The notes under the pieces were generated by a model that saw nothing but the letters and a program-made list of their open reading frames with translations, did no database searches and was not told where the DNA came from. From Labrenzia sp. PHM005 (GTDB lineage: Bacteria > Pseudomonadota > Alphaproteobacteria > Rhizobiales > Stappiaceae), in the NCBI RefSeq assembly GCF_006517275.1, contig NZ_CP041191.1, positions 248,001 through 312,000 of the forward strand: a DNA stretch of 64,000 bases, read 5' to 3'. Below, in pieces: positions 25,432-37,096 of this stretch. Each line of letters opens with the position of its first letter. The first letter of the stretch is position 1. The translations under genes and the position numbers were made by a program.

Positions 25432-26397
25432 ATGAAACGCTTTCTGCTCCCGTTCTTCTGCTTGACTGTTTGCATTTCTGGTATGGGCACCGCCAATGCT
25501 GCTCAGCAGCTTATCTCCGCAGCCAACGGCAGTTGTCTGGCCAATCCTAAAGGCAGCATGGAACCAGCGACACGTCTTGTTGTTGTGCCATGTAATGGGA
25601 ATCCCAATCAGCTTTGGGAGTTTTATCCTGACGGCCGGATCGTGAATGCCAAATCCGGCCTTTGCTTGAGCGTGCCAGCGAAGAAGTTGAACCAGAGGGC
25701 GGGTGTTTATCAAGCGGATTGCAACAACAAAAAACACCGGTTGTGGCAACCAGAGTATGTTGGCGATGCCGTCGTCAAAGTGCGCTCAGGAGGTGGTTTA
25801 TGCCTGGACATCCAGAACAAAGGCAAAAAAGCTCGGTCCAAAGCCGTCCAAGCCACATGTGCCGAGAGCGCCAGCCAAGTCTGGCAAGTCGCCAACGCAC
25901 CGGCATCGAAGACGGCTGCGTCAGCACCTCCGGCAGCATTTGATCCCGAAGACCCTGTCAAAGAAATCATCTCCATAGCCGAGAGCAATTTTTCCGTTCC
26001 GTTTCCAGGCGTAATGCTCGATTATTTTGCCGAAGGGCGGTTGGAACGTATCTACAGCAAGGACCTGATCGGTTTTTATAAGCGGGCCATCAAAACCGAA
26101 GCGGCTCAGCAAATGGGCGGACGCGCGCCTGATTTTGATATTTTCACGGGCACCCAAGACGCCTGCCCTCTGGAAAACATCTCGCTCTCAACGGAAAAGC
26201 CGTTTGAATCTTCCTGGGATATCTCCGTCACCTATCAATATCAGGCCTGCTGGGGGAACCCGGCTCTGTCCAAAACAGACTTCATTATCATTGAAGAAGG
26301 CGGGCAGCCGGTGATTGACGACATTTTCACGTATGATGAAGCAGAAGCCATCAGCTCGCTTAAGGTCGCTTTGGATCAATATGTACTCGGGCGGTGA
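25432..26397 (+). CDS. Secreted ricin-type beta-trefoil lectin domain protein
   Basis: A 321-residue protein. A signal peptide (RFLLPFFCLTVCISGMGTANA) is followed by one beta-trefoil of about 125 residues with repeated CL/QxW units: SCLANPKG...NQLWEF, GLCLSVPAKK...HRLWQP and GLCLDIQNKG...SQVWQV. This fold normally binds galactose-type sugars. A linker rich in Ala and Pro leads to a C-terminal domain (about 170-321) resembling DUF3828 or similar unassigned domains; I do not recognise a catalytic site. It probably acts at the cell surface or in the periplasm. Confidence 0.85.
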   Translation: MKRFLLPFFCLTVCISGMGTANAAQQLISAANGSCLANPKGSMEPATRLVVVPCNGNPNQLWEFYPDGRIVNAKSGLCLSVPAKKLNQRAGVYQADCNNKKHRLWQPEYVGDAVVKVRSGGGLCLDIQNKGKKARSKAVQATCAESASQVWQVANAPASKTAASAPPAAFDPEDPVKEIISIAESNFSVPFPGVMLDYFAEGRLERIYSKDLIGFYKRAIKTEAAQQMGGRAPDFDIFTGTQDACPLENISLSTEKPFESSWDISVTYQYQACWGNPALSKTDFIIIEEGGQPVIDDIFTYDEAEAISSLKVALDQYVLGR

Positions 26398-26454
26398 GTC
26401 GATAATAAACGAACCGCTGCAAGGCGTTTGGATCTGATTTTTGGGAAAGAAAAA

Positions 26455-26530
26455 TGGTGGAGCCTAGGGGAATCGAACCCCTGACCTCTTCGCTGCCAGC
26501 GAAGCGCTCTCCCAGCTGAGCTAAGGCCCC
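26455..26530 (-). tRNA. tRNA-Ala (anticodon GGC)
   Basis: A full cloverleaf on the minus strand, 76 nt with an encoded CCA end. The acceptor GGGGCCT pairs with AGGCTCC (one G-T pair), the D arm is GCTC/GAGC, and the anticodon stem CTTCG/CGAAG holds loop CTGGCAG with anticodon GGC. The T arm AGGGG/CCCCT has loop TTCGATT. It reads GCC codons. Confidence 0.97.
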
Positions 26531-26678
26531 ATTTATTTTCCAACGGCTGGGTCACCGTCGGCTGATGGAGGCGGAACATAGTCACACCTCCGAACAAGAT
26601 CAAGCAGAAATTTACAGGAATTTCTGCAAGCCTTGTGGAAAAGGCGAAACAGAAAAAAGCTGCTGTTTCGCCAATATC

Positions 26679-27065
26679 TTACTGATCGCCGTCGTCGTCG
26701 ACCGCGACCCGGATGCCCGGAACGGCATCGTCGTCTTCGTCGTCTTCATCGATAAAGACGTCATCATCGGAACTGTCATCGTCGATCTCAACGTCATCAC
26801 CGTCGAGGTCCGGCACATCATCGCCGCCTTCAGCTTCCGCATCCGCTTCTTCCAGCGTTACGATTTCCGGTGCCGCTGCGTCGTCCTCTTCGTCATCGTC
26901 TTCCGGTTTTTCTGCCGCCTTGGCCGCTTTCGCCGCGCGGGAGGTCATCACCGCTTCAAAGATGGTACCGCATTTCGGGCAGGTAATCGGGTCGCGGTTG
27001 AGATCGTAATATTTGGCGCCGCAGCCCGGGCACAGCCGCTTTGTGCCAAGTTCAGGTTTTGCCAC
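26679..27065 (-). CDS. TIGR02300 family protein (FYDLN-acid, zinc ribbon plus acidic tail)
   Basis: The protein has 128 residues from GTG 27065, chosen because AAGGGTGA lies about 8 nt upstream and the family starts MAKPELGTKRLCP; the GTG at 27074 has no spacing for a ribosome site. A four-Cys ribbon (CPGCGAKYYDLNRDPITCPKCG) at residues 12-33 is followed by an extremely acidic tail of Asp/Glu runs from about residue 55. The family is confined mostly to alphaproteobacteria, and its function is unknown. Confidence 0.9.
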   Translation of the reverse strand: MAKPELGTKRLCPGCGAKYYDLNRDPITCPKCGTIFEAVMTSRAAKAAKAAEKPEDDDEEDDAAAPEIVTLEEADAEAEGGDDVPDLDGDDVEIDDDSSDDDVFIDEDDEDDDAVPGIRVAVDDDGDQ

Positions 27066-27334
27066 TGTGCTCACCCTTCATAGCTTGCATGGTCGATTTG
27101 AAATTTTGAGTTCGCCGCCCTTAGCCCTAAGAGCGGTGTGCTGTCAAAGGCAAATCACCGTTTTTTCTTTCTCGCCCCACTTTTCTGCACGATGTGTCGC
27201 AAATTTCAAGCAGGCTCAAGGTCTTCATTCACATAAAGCATGTTTGAGACACCTATCCCTTAATGGATGACGCCGCCGCCCTTGCGTGATAGGACGTGTC
27301 ACCTTTTGACAACCTGACAAGCTTGCGGACATAA

Positions 27335-29310
<1,976 letters not shown>

Positions 29311-29324
29311 GCATCAGATAACCC

Positions 29325-29353
29325 GGGGCTCACTTCAGAGTGCGCCCCTTTTC
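29325..29353 (+). terminator. Terminator between cmk and rpsA
   Basis: GGGGC and CACT pair with AGTG and GCCCC around a TCAG loop, with one T/C mismatch, followed by TTTT. It suggests that rpsA has its own promoter in the next 230 bases. Confidence 0.75.
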
Positions 29354-29580
29354 GTGCATCTGACAGGGAACCCGCCCTCAGGGCCTTTTGTTCAGAAATG
29401 GACATAATTTTTCGGCAGGACACGTTTTGTGACCTGTGACGAGACCGGATTTTCTGTTTCTCGCCCCGCCGGCCCGCTTTTAAGCGGCAGAACCAGACGA
29501 AACGTCGGTTCCGGGAAGTAGGACATCCGGAGTGCAACACCAACCCGCCGGCGGCGCGCCAAAAGGCGCTAGGAGTATCT

Positions 29581-31278
29581 ATGACTGATTTTAATCCCTC
29601 CATGGAAGACTTTGCGGCTCTTCTTGAAGAGTCCTTCGTCCAGAACGACCTCTACGAAGGTGCTGTTGTCAAAGGCACCGTCGTCGCCATCGAAAAAGAC
29701 CTGGCTGTTATCGACGTTGGTCTAAAAGTTGAAGGCCGCGTGCCGCTGAAGGAATTCGGCGCAAAAGGCCGCGACGGCGAAATGGGTGTAGGCGACGAAG
29801 TCGAAGTTTACCTGGAGCGTGTCGAAAACGCCCTCGGCGAAGCCGTTCTGTCGCGCGAAAAAGCGCGCCGCGAAGAGAGCTGGGTTCGTCTGGAAGTGGC
29901 TTTCGAAGCCAACGAAAAAGTCAACGGCCAGATCTTCAACCAGGTCAAAGGCGGCTTCACCGTCGATCTGGATGGCGCTGTTGCCTTCCTGCCGCGCTCT
30001 CAAGTGGACATCCGTCCGGTGCGCGACGTCACTCCGCTGATGCACACACCGCAGCCGTTCCAGATCCTGAAAATGGACAAGCGCCGCGGCAACATCGTTG
30101 TGTCCCGCCGTGTTGTTCTGGAAGAAACCCGTGCCGAGCAGCGTTCGGAACTGGTCCAGAGCCTGGAAGAGGGTCACACTGTCGAGGGTGTCGTCAAGAA
30201 CATCACCGACTACGGTGCATTCGTCGATCTCGGCGGCATCGATGGCCTGCTGCACGTCACCGACATCGCGTGGCGCCGCATCAACCATCCGTCCGAAGTT
30301 CTCACGATCGGTCAGACCGTCAAGGTTCAGATCATCCGCGTCAACCAGGACACACATCGCATCAGCCTTGGCATGAAGCAGCTTGAAGCTGATCCGTGGG
30401 ATGGCATCGAAGCCAAGTACCCGATCGAAGCCAAGTTCAATGGCCGCGTGACCAACATCACCGACTACGGTGCATTCGTCGAACTGGAGCCGGGCATCGA
30501 AGGCCTGATCCACGTTTCCGAAATGTCCTGGACCAAGAAGAACGTCCATCCGGGCAAGATCGTTTCTACTTCTCAGGAAGTCGAAGTGATGATCCTGGAA
30601 GTCGACCCGGTCAAGCGCCGCATTTCTCTGGGCCTCAAGCAGACCCTGCAGAACCCGTGGGATGCGTTTGCTGAGCAGTTCCCGATCAACACCGAAGTTG
30701 AAGGTGAAGTGAAGAACAAGACCGAATTCGGTCTCTTCATCGGCCTCGACGGCGACGTTGACGGCATGGTTCACCTGTCTGACCTCGACTGGAACCGTCC
30801 GGGCGAGCAGGTCATCGAAGAGTATCAGAAGGGCAACATGGTCAAGGCCATCGTCCTGGATGTTGACGTTGAGAAAGAGCGCATCTCTCTCGGCATCAAG
30901 CAGCTCTCCGGCGATCCGATGGAAACCGGTGCTGCTGGCGAGATCCGCAAGAACTCTGTTGTGACCTGTGAAGTCATCGAAATCAAAGACGGCGGTTTGG
31001 ACGTCAAGATCGCAGACAGCGATCTGACTGCCTTCATCCGCCGCGCTGACCTGTCCCGTGACCGGGATGAGCAGCGTCCGGAGAAGTTCTCCGTCGGCGA
31101 CAAGTTCGATGCCCGCATCACGCAGTTCGACAAGAAGACCCGCCGCGTTTCTGCCTCCATCAAGGCGCTGGAAATCGCAGAAGAGAAGGAAGCTGTCGCA
31201 CAGTACGGTTCTTCCGACTCCGGCGCGTCCCTCGGCGACATCCTGGGTGCTGCTCTCAAGCAGCAGAACGACGACTAA
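29581..31278 (+). CDS. rpsA: 30S ribosomal protein S1
   Basis: A 565-residue protein with six S1 RNA-binding repeats of about 75 residues (for example TVEGVVKNITDYGAFVDLGG, then FNGRVTNITDYGAFVELEPG). S1 carries mRNA to the 30S subunit and supports initiation on structured leaders. The start ATG has TAGGAG at proper distance. Codon use is strongly biased towards C-ending codons, as expected for a highly expressed gene. The 270-bp leader after cmk probably holds its promoter and perhaps autogenous control sites. A strong terminator follows. Confidence 0.97.
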   Translation: MTDFNPSMEDFAALLEESFVQNDLYEGAVVKGTVVAIEKDLAVIDVGLKVEGRVPLKEFGAKGRDGEMGVGDEVEVYLERVENALGEAVLSREKARREESWVRLEVAFEANEKVNGQIFNQVKGGFTVDLDGAVAFLPRSQVDIRPVRDVTPLMHTPQPFQILKMDKRRGNIVVSRRVVLEETRAEQRSELVQSLEEGHTVEGVVKNITDYGAFVDLGGIDGLLHVTDIAWRRINHPSEVLTIGQTVKVQIIRVNQDTHRISLGMKQLEADPWDGIEAKYPIEAKFNGRVTNITDYGAFVELEPGIEGLIHVSEMSWTKKNVHPGKIVSTSQEVEVMILEVDPVKRRISLGLKQTLQNPWDAFAEQFPINTEVEGEVKNKTEFGLFIGLDGDVDGMVHLSDLDWNRPGEQVIEEYQKGNMVKAIVLDVDVEKERISLGIKQLSGDPMETGAAGEIRKNSVVTCEVIEIKDGGLDVKIADSDLTAFIRRADLSRDRDEQRPEKFSVGDKFDARITQFDKKTRRVSASIKALEIAEEKEAVAQYGSSDSGASLGDILGAALKQQNDD

Positions 31279-31310
31279 GTTTTCAGCTTCTTTTCGAAGT
31301 TAGAAACGCG

Positions 31311-31340
31311 AAAGCCCGGCAGCAATGCCGGGCTTTTTGT
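31311..31340 (+). terminator. Rho-independent terminator of rpsA
   Basis: A 10-bp stem AAAGCCCGGC/GCCGGGCTTT with a 6-nt loop and a T-run, 32 nt after the rpsA stop. Confidence 0.92.
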
Positions 31341-31383
31341 TTAGGCCGTGTGGCCAGACGTTTTAACACCTGACCAGCTCGGA

Positions 31384-33399
31384 CTACTGAACGATCGTCA
31401 GACGGCCATCCTTCTTTGCGCCCGTTTCCGGGCCAACAGTTCCGGTCGCGCGAATATGCGAAATCACTTCGTTCCGGTAGACAAGGCCGGTGTGTTCATA
31501 CGGCAGCTGGCGCACGTCAAAACTCGCAATATTGCCCGGAACATCCGCGCCGATCTGCTTGCCGTTCCAGGTTTCCCCGAAAGCGCCCAGCGCGATGTAG
31601 GTGTTGAAGGCAACGCGGAAGGTTTCTTCCAGCTGCTCGTCAAGCGGCTTGCCCTTGAGCATGATTTCAACCGCTTTGGCGTCCGAGGCTGCGGCGCCCA
31701 ATGCGATTTTGTAGCGCAGCTCCTTGGAAAAATGCAGGAACCCGCGTGAAACGAAGCCTTTCATGTCGACACTTTCCGCTTCTTCAGGACGCAGCAGGCG
31801 CTTGGCATTGTTGTCGAGCATGTCCTTCAGCTGCGCGCCGGTCATGGTCGCGACATGCACCGCATCGGCATACGGCATAACATCGTACCAGCCACGGAAG
31901 GTCAGATCGCCTTTGGCAACACCGGAGGAAAGACCTGTTGCGTTGAAAAGCGCAAGATCCACCTGTCCTCCCGGAAAAACCTTGGAGGCTTCGACCAAGG
32001 CATCGTTCATGTAGTTCGCTAGCGCGACTTCACCGACATACCGGTCGGCAAAGGTCTCTTCTGATGTCAGGTCCTTATCGCCGGAAACCTGCCCGATCAC
32101 CTCTGCCAGTTTGGTATCGAGCGCCTTAATCATAGGAGCGATATGCGCTTCTTCAAACGCCTGATCGTAGTCTTCCGGCTGCTCCAAAGATGCAAATCTC
32201 GGATCGTCGGAGGCTACGCGTTTGTCGCGTTTTTTGGTGGCATGCAGACCAACGGACGTGAACCAGCCTTTGCGGCCCTTGTCGGCGGCAATCGACATGG
32301 CAACATCACCCAGGAACTTGCCGTGGGCATTCGCCTGAGTGATCAGCACACCGCTGACAACGTTGTCCGTGTTGATGCCGTTTTCGTTCAGCGTCGTATG
32401 GGAATGGCCGCCGATCAGAACCACCGGTTTGTCGGTCAACGAGCCAACGGCATCCGCGATTGCAAAGTCACCTTCGCCTATGGTGCGGGACGTTGCCGCC
32501 TTGCCACTCTTATGCTGGTCGCCGCCATAACCACAGTGTGACAGGACAACAATGACATCACAGACTTCGGACAGTGCCGGGGTCAGGTTGCGGGCGGCTT
32601 CAACAGGGCTGGCAACAGCAAGAGACGGATCGTCCGGCTGACCGACACGGGTGTCAACAGCGGTCGTTAGACCAATGAAACCGATCCGGAGCCCCTTCAC
32701 TTCGGCGATCGCCGCAGCAACATAATCTTCGTTCTGGCTAAGATGCTTGGAGCCATGCACATTGGCGGACAGGACCGGGAAGTTGGCGTCTTTGTCGATG
32801 CCCATTTTCAAGAGTTCCGCACCGCGGTCGAACTCGTGATTGCCAAGCGCGGCAATGTCGACACCTGCGGCGGAGTTCGCCCGGTATCCCGCGTCAGCCA
32901 CAAATTCTTCCTGCGCCCAGCCCATCAATTCATCAAAGATCGAACCAGTGTGATCGTCACCAGCAGACACGAAAAGAACGACCTCGTCGTCCTTTGCAGC
33001 ACCGCGGATGTCTTTGACCATTTTCACCATTTGTGAGAACCGGTGTGTGTCGCCCCGCTTACCGTGCATCTCGGTCAGGTGATTGTGCATGTCATTGAAA
33101 TGCAGAACCCGAAGCACGCGCCGCTCACCATCTTCAAGCGTTGGCATCGGAACAGGATTGCCTTCTTCAGTTATGATCGTCTGGATCGGACCCGAGAGCG
33201 GATCACCCTTCAGGAGGAAAAGCCGTTCAACGACGCCGTTTGCATTCGGCTGCGCCGGAACCATTGCCAGCTCGCCAGGGCCAGCTGTTGCGTGGGCTCG
33301 GAAAGAAATAACAGACGGTACAATTGTGGCTCCAGCAACGAGTGCACCTGTTTTCAAAAACGAACGGCGCGAAAGCCCAGAATTAGCTGGGTTCGACAT
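31384..33399 (-). CDS. Tat-exported bifunctional metallophosphatase/5'-nucleotidase
   Basis: The start is ATG 33399, preceded by AAGGAGG; a longer frame adds 19 residues without support. The N-terminus carries a twin-arginine signal, SRRSFLKTGALVAGATIV, so the enzyme is exported folded. Metal sites of the calcineurin-like domain follow: LHFNDMHNHL, SAGDD, LGNHEFD, LSHCGYGGD and GGHSHTT. The C-terminal substrate domain (from about residue 430) has LANYMNDALVEASK, FNATGLSSGVAKGDLTFRGWYDVMPY. The family releases phosphate from extracellular nucleotides; UshA and SoxB-like relatives differ in substrate. It is single and convergent with rpsA. Confidence 0.92.
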   Translation of the reverse strand: MSNPANSGLSRRSFLKTGALVAGATIVPSVISFRAHATAGPGELAMVPAQPNANGVVERLFLLKGDPLSGPIQTIITEEGNPVPMPTLEDGERRVLRVLHFNDMHNHLTEMHGKRGDTHRFSQMVKMVKDIRGAAKDDEVVLFVSAGDDHTGSIFDELMGWAQEEFVADAGYRANSAAGVDIAALGNHEFDRGAELLKMGIDKDANFPVLSANVHGSKHLSQNEDYVAAAIAEVKGLRIGFIGLTTAVDTRVGQPDDPSLAVASPVEAARNLTPALSEVCDVIVVLSHCGYGGDQHKSGKAATSRTIGEGDFAIADAVGSLTDKPVVLIGGHSHTTLNENGINTDNVVSGVLITQANAHGKFLGDVAMSIAADKGRKGWFTSVGLHATKKRDKRVASDDPRFASLEQPEDYDQAFEEAHIAPMIKALDTKLAEVIGQVSGDKDLTSEETFADRYVGEVALANYMNDALVEASKVFPGGQVDLALFNATGLSSGVAKGDLTFRGWYDVMPYADAVHVATMTGAQLKDMLDNNAKRLLRPEEAESVDMKGFVSRGFLHFSKELRYKIALGAAASDAKAVEIMLKGKPLDEQLEETFRVAFNTYIALGAFGETWNGKQIGADVPGNIASFDVRQLPYEHTGLVYRNEVISHIRATGTVGPETGAKKDGRLTIVQ

Positions 33400-33645
33400 C
33401 ATAACCTCCTTGGCGCTCGGCCGACTGACAGGAAAAGAACGGATGTCGTCTTTCACGGACGGGTGACAGCAAAATGAATAGCCTGATAAACAACGCGTTT
33501 TCAGGTGAGCTCGGTGATCTTCGACATAGGTAGAGATGCCGGGTTTCGCTTTCCGGCACCGTCCTATAAGCTTCTAACACATTTGAATGCCTGCAGATTT
33601 CTGCAGCCGCGCATCGCTCCTCCAGACAGAATTGCGAAATACGTT

Positions 33646-34074
33646 ATGACCGAAGCCAAGCAGGGTGACACGGTACGTCTCCATTACAAAGGCACGCTGG
33701 ATGACGGGTCTGTCTTTGACAGTTCCGAAGGCCGGGACCCTCTAGAATTTACCGTTGGCTCGGGTCAGATTATCGTCGGCCTCGACCGCGCCATTCCGGG
33801 CATGAAGGTCGGAGACGAGAAAACCGTTAAGATTGCAGCTGAGGACGCCTATGGACCTCATGATCCGGATGCACAGCAGACCGTTCCGCGTGCTCAAATC
33901 CCTGACAGTGTTCCGTTGGAAGTTGGTATGCAGCTGCAAGGCCAGACCGCCGACGGTCAGGTGATGAGTGTGGTTGTGGTGTCTTTCAGCGACGAAGATG
34001 TTGTTCTGGACGCCAATCATCCGCTTGCCGGAAAAGACCTCACCTTCGAGATCCAGATCACCGGCATCAACTGA
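33646..34074 (+). CDS. FKBP-type peptidyl-prolyl isomerase, SlyD-like
   Basis: The protein has 142 residues from ATG 33646. It has the SlyD arrangement: an N-terminal FKBP half (GDTVRLHYKGTLDDGSVFDSS, then LEFTVGSGQIIVGLDRAIPGMKVGDEKTV), an inserted flap domain (DAYGPHDPDAQQTVPRAQIP to MSVVVVSFSDEDVVLDANHPLAG) and a final strand LTFEIQITGI. It catalyses proline isomerisation and probably chaperones. The His-rich metal tail of E. coli SlyD is absent. A longer upstream frame lacks coding character. Confidence 0.92.
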   Translation: MTEAKQGDTVRLHYKGTLDDGSVFDSSEGRDPLEFTVGSGQIIVGLDRAIPGMKVGDEKTVKIAAEDAYGPHDPDAQQTVPRAQIPDSVPLEVGMQLQGQTADGQVMSVVVVSFSDEDVVLDANHPLAGKDLTFEIQITGIN

Positions 34075-34087
34075 TCTCTTTGGTAAA

Positions 34088-34111
34088 GGGGCGTGGTTTT
34101 AAAACCGCCCT
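34088..34111 (+). terminator. Possible terminator after the FKBP gene
   Basis: GGTTTT pairs with AAAACC, extended by GGGC/GCCC with a small bulge. The T content after the stem is low. Confidence 0.5.
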
Positions 34112-34201
34112 ATTCCATCTGTAGATTCCAAACCAGGATTTGCAATTTTCAATTGCCAAGCCTAATCAATGGCAGATGGCAAACTTGGAGTTTCATACGC
34201 G

Positions 34202-35188
34202 ATGGCGATGGATGTTGACGCAATGATTGACCGCCGGCGGTTGCGGCGGAAACTCACCTTTTGGCGGGTTGCAACGTTTATCGTGATCGCGGCGGCGCTC
34301 ATTGGCGGGATTGCCTATATCGCCGGAGCATCCAACCTATCAAAACGTAAGGCCCATATTGCAAGGATCCCAATTGAGGGCATGATCCTTGAGAATCGCA
34401 AAACTCTGGAAATGCTCGAAAAGATCGGCAAATCCGATGCTGTTAAGGGTGTGATCGTATCAATCAACTCCCCTGGCGGCAGCACAACCGGTGGAGAAGC
34501 CATCTACGGCGCCCTTCGCAAACTTTCCGAAAAGAAACCTTTGGTCACCGAGATGCGGACAATCGGCACATCCGCCGGTTATCTGATCGCCATGTCAGCG
34601 GATCATATTGTCGCACGCTACAATACGATCACCGGTTCGATTGGGGTACTCTTCCAATTCGGCAACATCGAAAGGCTGCTCGACACTGTTGGTGTCTCTA
34701 TGGAGGCCGTCAAAAGTGCTCCGCTAAAGGCTGAGCCCGATTTTTATTCACCAACCACGCCAGAAGCCCGGGCCATGCTGCAGGCGATGGTGACGGACTC
34801 TTATAACTGGTTCGTCGAAATCCTTGCAGACCGCCGGAATCTGGCGCCAAACAAGGCCCGCGAGCTCGCAGATGGGCGCGTACTTTTGGGAAATCGGGCG
34901 CTTCAGGAGAAGCTGGTGGATGCGATTGGCGGTGAAGAAAAAGCCGTGGAATGGCTGGAAACCGAGAAAGGCGTTGCCAAGGACCTGCCCATTGTGACGT
35001 GGACCTCAAAAGAGAGCATTGAGGAACTGCCATTCGCTGCCCGTATCTCCCGAGAAGTCGGAAAAGGGCTCGGTACGGCTATAGTAGAACCACTAAATGA
35101 TGCTAAAGGGCTGATTTCTCGAGGTCTTATGCTTGACGGGCTCGTGTCGGTTTGGCAGGCTCCGGTAGCGGCAGATAACAAACCGTAA
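34202..35188 (+). CDS. sppA: Signal peptide peptidase SppA (36-kDa type)
   Basis: The protein has 328 residues from ATG 34202 (an ATG at 34169 is in frame but weakly supported). One membrane helix ([20 protein letters not shown]) anchors a periplasmic serine protease of the S49 family, which cleaves leftover signal peptides. The oxyanion part is INSPGGS, the catalytic Ser lies in [15 protein letters not shown] follows, and the Lys is probably that of [19 protein letters not shown]. It precedes ihfB by 16 nt, so the two may be co-transcribed. Confidence 0.93.
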   Translation: MAMDVDAMIDRRRLRRKLTFWRVATFIVIAAALIGGIAYIAGASNLSKRKAHIARIPIEGMILENRKTLEMLEKIGKSDAVKGVIVSINSPGGSTTGGEAIYGALRKLSEKKPLVTEMRTIGTSAGYLIAMSADHIVARYNTITGSIGVLFQFGNIERLLDTVGVSMEAVKSAPLKAEPDFYSPTTPEARAMLQAMVTDSYNWFVEILADRRNLAPNKARELADGRVLLGNRALQEKLVDAIGGEEKAVEWLETEKGVAKDLPIVTWTSKESIEELPFAARISREVGKGLGTAIVEPLNDAKGLISRGLMLDGLVSVWQAPVAADNKP

Positions 35189-35204
35189 GTCGAGGGGGCT
35201 CTTC

Positions 35205-35504
35205 ATGATCAAATCAGAGCTTGTTCAGCATATTGCCGAACAAAATCCACATCTCTATCAGCGGGATGTCGAAAATATCGTCAATGCAATTCTTGATGAG
35301 ATCACTGAAGCGCTGATGCGCGGGGACCGGGTCGAACTCCGAGGCTTTGGAGCCTTTTCGGTCAAGAACCGCCCAGCCCGGATCGGCCGCAATCCACGCA
35401 CTGGACAAAAAGTGGAAGTGGACGAAAAACATGTCCCGTTCTTTAAAACGGGTAAGGAAATGCGTATACGGTTGAACGATGGTGTTGACCACGGGGATGA
35501 TTGA
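35205..35504 (+). CDS. ihfB: Integration host factor, beta subunit
   Basis: A 99-residue protein. IHF-beta bends DNA in promoters and recombination sites together with Ihf[17 protein letters not shown] opens it, the central [26 protein letters not shown] is the DNA arm with the intercalating Pro, and [15 protein letters not shown] closes the fold. The Tyr-Gln of [10 protein letters not shown] marks the beta rather than the HU branch. It lies between sppA and a lapA-like gene, the usual alphaproteobacterial order. Confidence 0.95.
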   Translation: MIKSELVQHIAEQNPHLYQRDVENIVNAILDEITEALMRGDRVELRGFGAFSVKNRPARIGRNPRTGQKVEVDEKHVPFFKTGKEMRIRLNDGVDHGDD

Positions 35505-35568
35505 TTCCCATAAGGTCTGTCCGATCAACTGACTTTGCATTTTTGCAGATAACTCCTGGGAGACTGCC

Positions 35569-35934
35569 GTGACCCGCTTTATCAAGAACTTGATCTTGCT
35601 TGCCATCGCGGTTGTCCTCGTACCATTGTCGGTCGCGAACCGGCATACGGTGTCGCTGTCGCTCAATCCGTTCGACCCGCAGGACCCGCGTCTGACAGTC
35701 CCCGATATTCCACTTTTCTGGATCATCTTCGCGAGCCTTGGCTGCGGTATCATTGTCGGTGGCATTGGTGCCTGGGCCAAACAGGGACGCTGGCGCAAGG
35801 AAGCCCGGTCCAAACGCCGGGAAGCCGACAAATGGCACAAGGAAGCAGATCAGCTCCGGGAAATGAATACAGCCGGACAATCCGCATCGTCAGCCAAGGG
35901 ACTACCTGGACCGGGCAACCGCAACGCCGCGTGA
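35569..35934 (+). CDS. LapA family (DUF1049) membrane protein
   Basis: A 121-residue small inner-membrane protein with two helices: FIKNLILLAIAVVLVPLSVANRHTVSLSLNP and PLFWIIFASLGCGIIVGGIGAW, followed by a charged coiled-coil tail with Lys/Arg/Glu (RKEARSKRREADKWHKEADQ). The LapA/YciS family assists LPS assembly together with LapB in enterobacteria; no LapB gene is close. GTG start. It sits between ihfB and an OCD-like gene. Confidence 0.87.
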   Translation: MTRFIKNLILLAIAVVLVPLSVANRHTVSLSLNPFDPQDPRLTVPDIPLFWIIFASLGCGIIVGGIGAWAKQGRWRKEARSKRREADKWHKEADQLREMNTAGQSASSAKGLPGPGNRNAA

Positions 35935-35950
35935 TCAGGGTCGCGGCTTT

Positions 35951-36859
35951 ATGCGGATTATTTCCAGCGGAGACATAGATACCAGCCTGACCGACCGGGA
36001 TGCGGTCGAAATCCTGCGGCAGGCCTTTCGATCACCGGTAAAGGCCCCAGATCCCATAAATTTAAACATTTCCCGGCCGCAAGACTTGACGGGGCAGTTT
36101 CTCGTGCAGCCGGTTTGGTCCGATTTTGCCGGCCAAGGACACACGGACCGAGGTTATATCGGCTGTTCCCTGTCGCTTGCCCTTCCCGAACAAGAAGGCG
36201 GCTCGTCAAATCTCTATATTCTATTTTCCGGCAAAGGCGGTCAGCCGATTGCGCTGCTGGATGGCGTCCGGCTCGCCGCTTGGCGCGATGCCGGTCTGCA
36301 CGCGCTTGCGGTCGCCTATCTGTCACGCGAGGATGCACAGCGCCTTTTGATTGTTGGAAGCGATCCCCGCTTGCCCCGGCTTCTGGCCGCCTATTCTGCC
36401 GTCCGCAACATCACGTCGGTGCTGTTTGCCGGGACAGACAAAGAAATTCGCCGGCGGATTGCTGGCATGCCGGACCTTGCGCAGATCACGGCCCGCACAA
36501 CAGACGATATCGGCAGCGCTCTTGAAGGAGCGGACATCGTTTGCCTTGCGGGAAAAAATGCAGGAACCAACGCATGGGCGGACCTTTCGAGATTTGATCC
36601 ACCAGCGGGCTGTCATATCGACACCCTTTTCGCTGATCCCCCTCTGCCCGAGATGATTTGGCAGGATGCCCGGCTGTTTACGACCCATCTGGGGAGTGCT
36701 CCCCGTGATGGCTGCGAATGGACCGCGGGGTTAACCGAGCTTGCAATGGGTGAGCGGGCGGGACGCCGTTATTACGGTCAAAGAACGCTCTATGTTCCAG
36801 GCTATGAGACCGGTCTCGCGGACTTCGCGCTTGCTGCACACGTTTTCTTGAAAAGCTGA
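35951..36859 (+). CDS. Ornithine cyclodeaminase/mu-crystallin family protein
   Basis: A 302-residue protein. The family catalyses NAD-dependent deamination, dehydrogenation or reduction of amino acids or imines. Its Rossmann half starts near LLIVGSDPRLPRLLAAYSAVRNITSVLF, and the loop with GSALEGADIVCLAG is typical. The substrate-binding N-terminal half contains FLVQPVWSDFAGQGHTDRGYIG. The central cofactor loop reads GSDPRL instead of the usual GxGxQ, an oddity that may weaken NAD binding. It starts 16 nt after the lapA-like gene, on the same strand. Confidence 0.82.
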   Translation: MRIISSGDIDTSLTDRDAVEILRQAFRSPVKAPDPINLNISRPQDLTGQFLVQPVWSDFAGQGHTDRGYIGCSLSLALPEQEGGSSNLYILFSGKGGQPIALLDGVRLAAWRDAGLHALAVAYLSREDAQRLLIVGSDPRLPRLLAAYSAVRNITSVLFAGTDKEIRRRIAGMPDLAQITARTTDDIGSALEGADIVCLAGKNAGTNAWADLSRFDPPAGCHIDTLFADPPLPEMIWQDARLFTTHLGSAPRDGCEWTAGLTELAMGERAGRRYYGQRTLYVPGYETGLADFALAAHVFLKS

Positions 36860-36996
36860 CATCTGGACTTCGAAGAGCCGATTACCCACCTAAGGTCGTA
36901 CCCGGGAGCGTTTTAATGAAACCGCCGCCCAGGTGCTTACACATGCGCATTTGGGCTGATGCTGCTGCAATTTGTCGTTTTGCAAAGGAGCAGGAC

Positions 36997-37089
36997 ATGC
37001 TGACGACACTTGCCTATTCAGCAAGCCTTCCAGCGATCGCAATCAGCTTGATTGTTTTCGTGTCTTTGACGTACGGGCTTGTTTTTTAA
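36997..37089 (+). CDS. Candidate 30-residue single-helix membrane peptide
   Basis: A small gene missed by length filters: ATG 36997, TAA 37087-37089, preceded by AAAGGAG at ideal spacing. It encodes 30 residues with almost no charge, mostly Leu, Ile, Val, Ala and Ser (MLTTLAYSASLPAIAISLIV then FVSLTYGLVF), so it is probably one membrane helix. A perfect terminator follows 7 nt after the stop. Own ribosome site, own terminator and no overlap with neighbours make it a good candidate. I do not recognise a family; subunit-stabilising peptides of respiratory oxidases or transporters look similar. Confidence 0.68.
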   Translation: MLTTLAYSASLPAIAISLIVFVSLTYGLVF

Positions 37090-37096
37090 GTGTTTT

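Noticed and set aside
29354..29580. Search for a known RNA leader before rpsA
   Set aside because: No convincing conserved structure could be recognised by eye; only the cmk terminator and the ribosome site are supported.
29722..30774. 350-codon minus-strand open frame
   Set aside because: Antisense to rpsA; a by-product of biased codons in a highly expressed gene.
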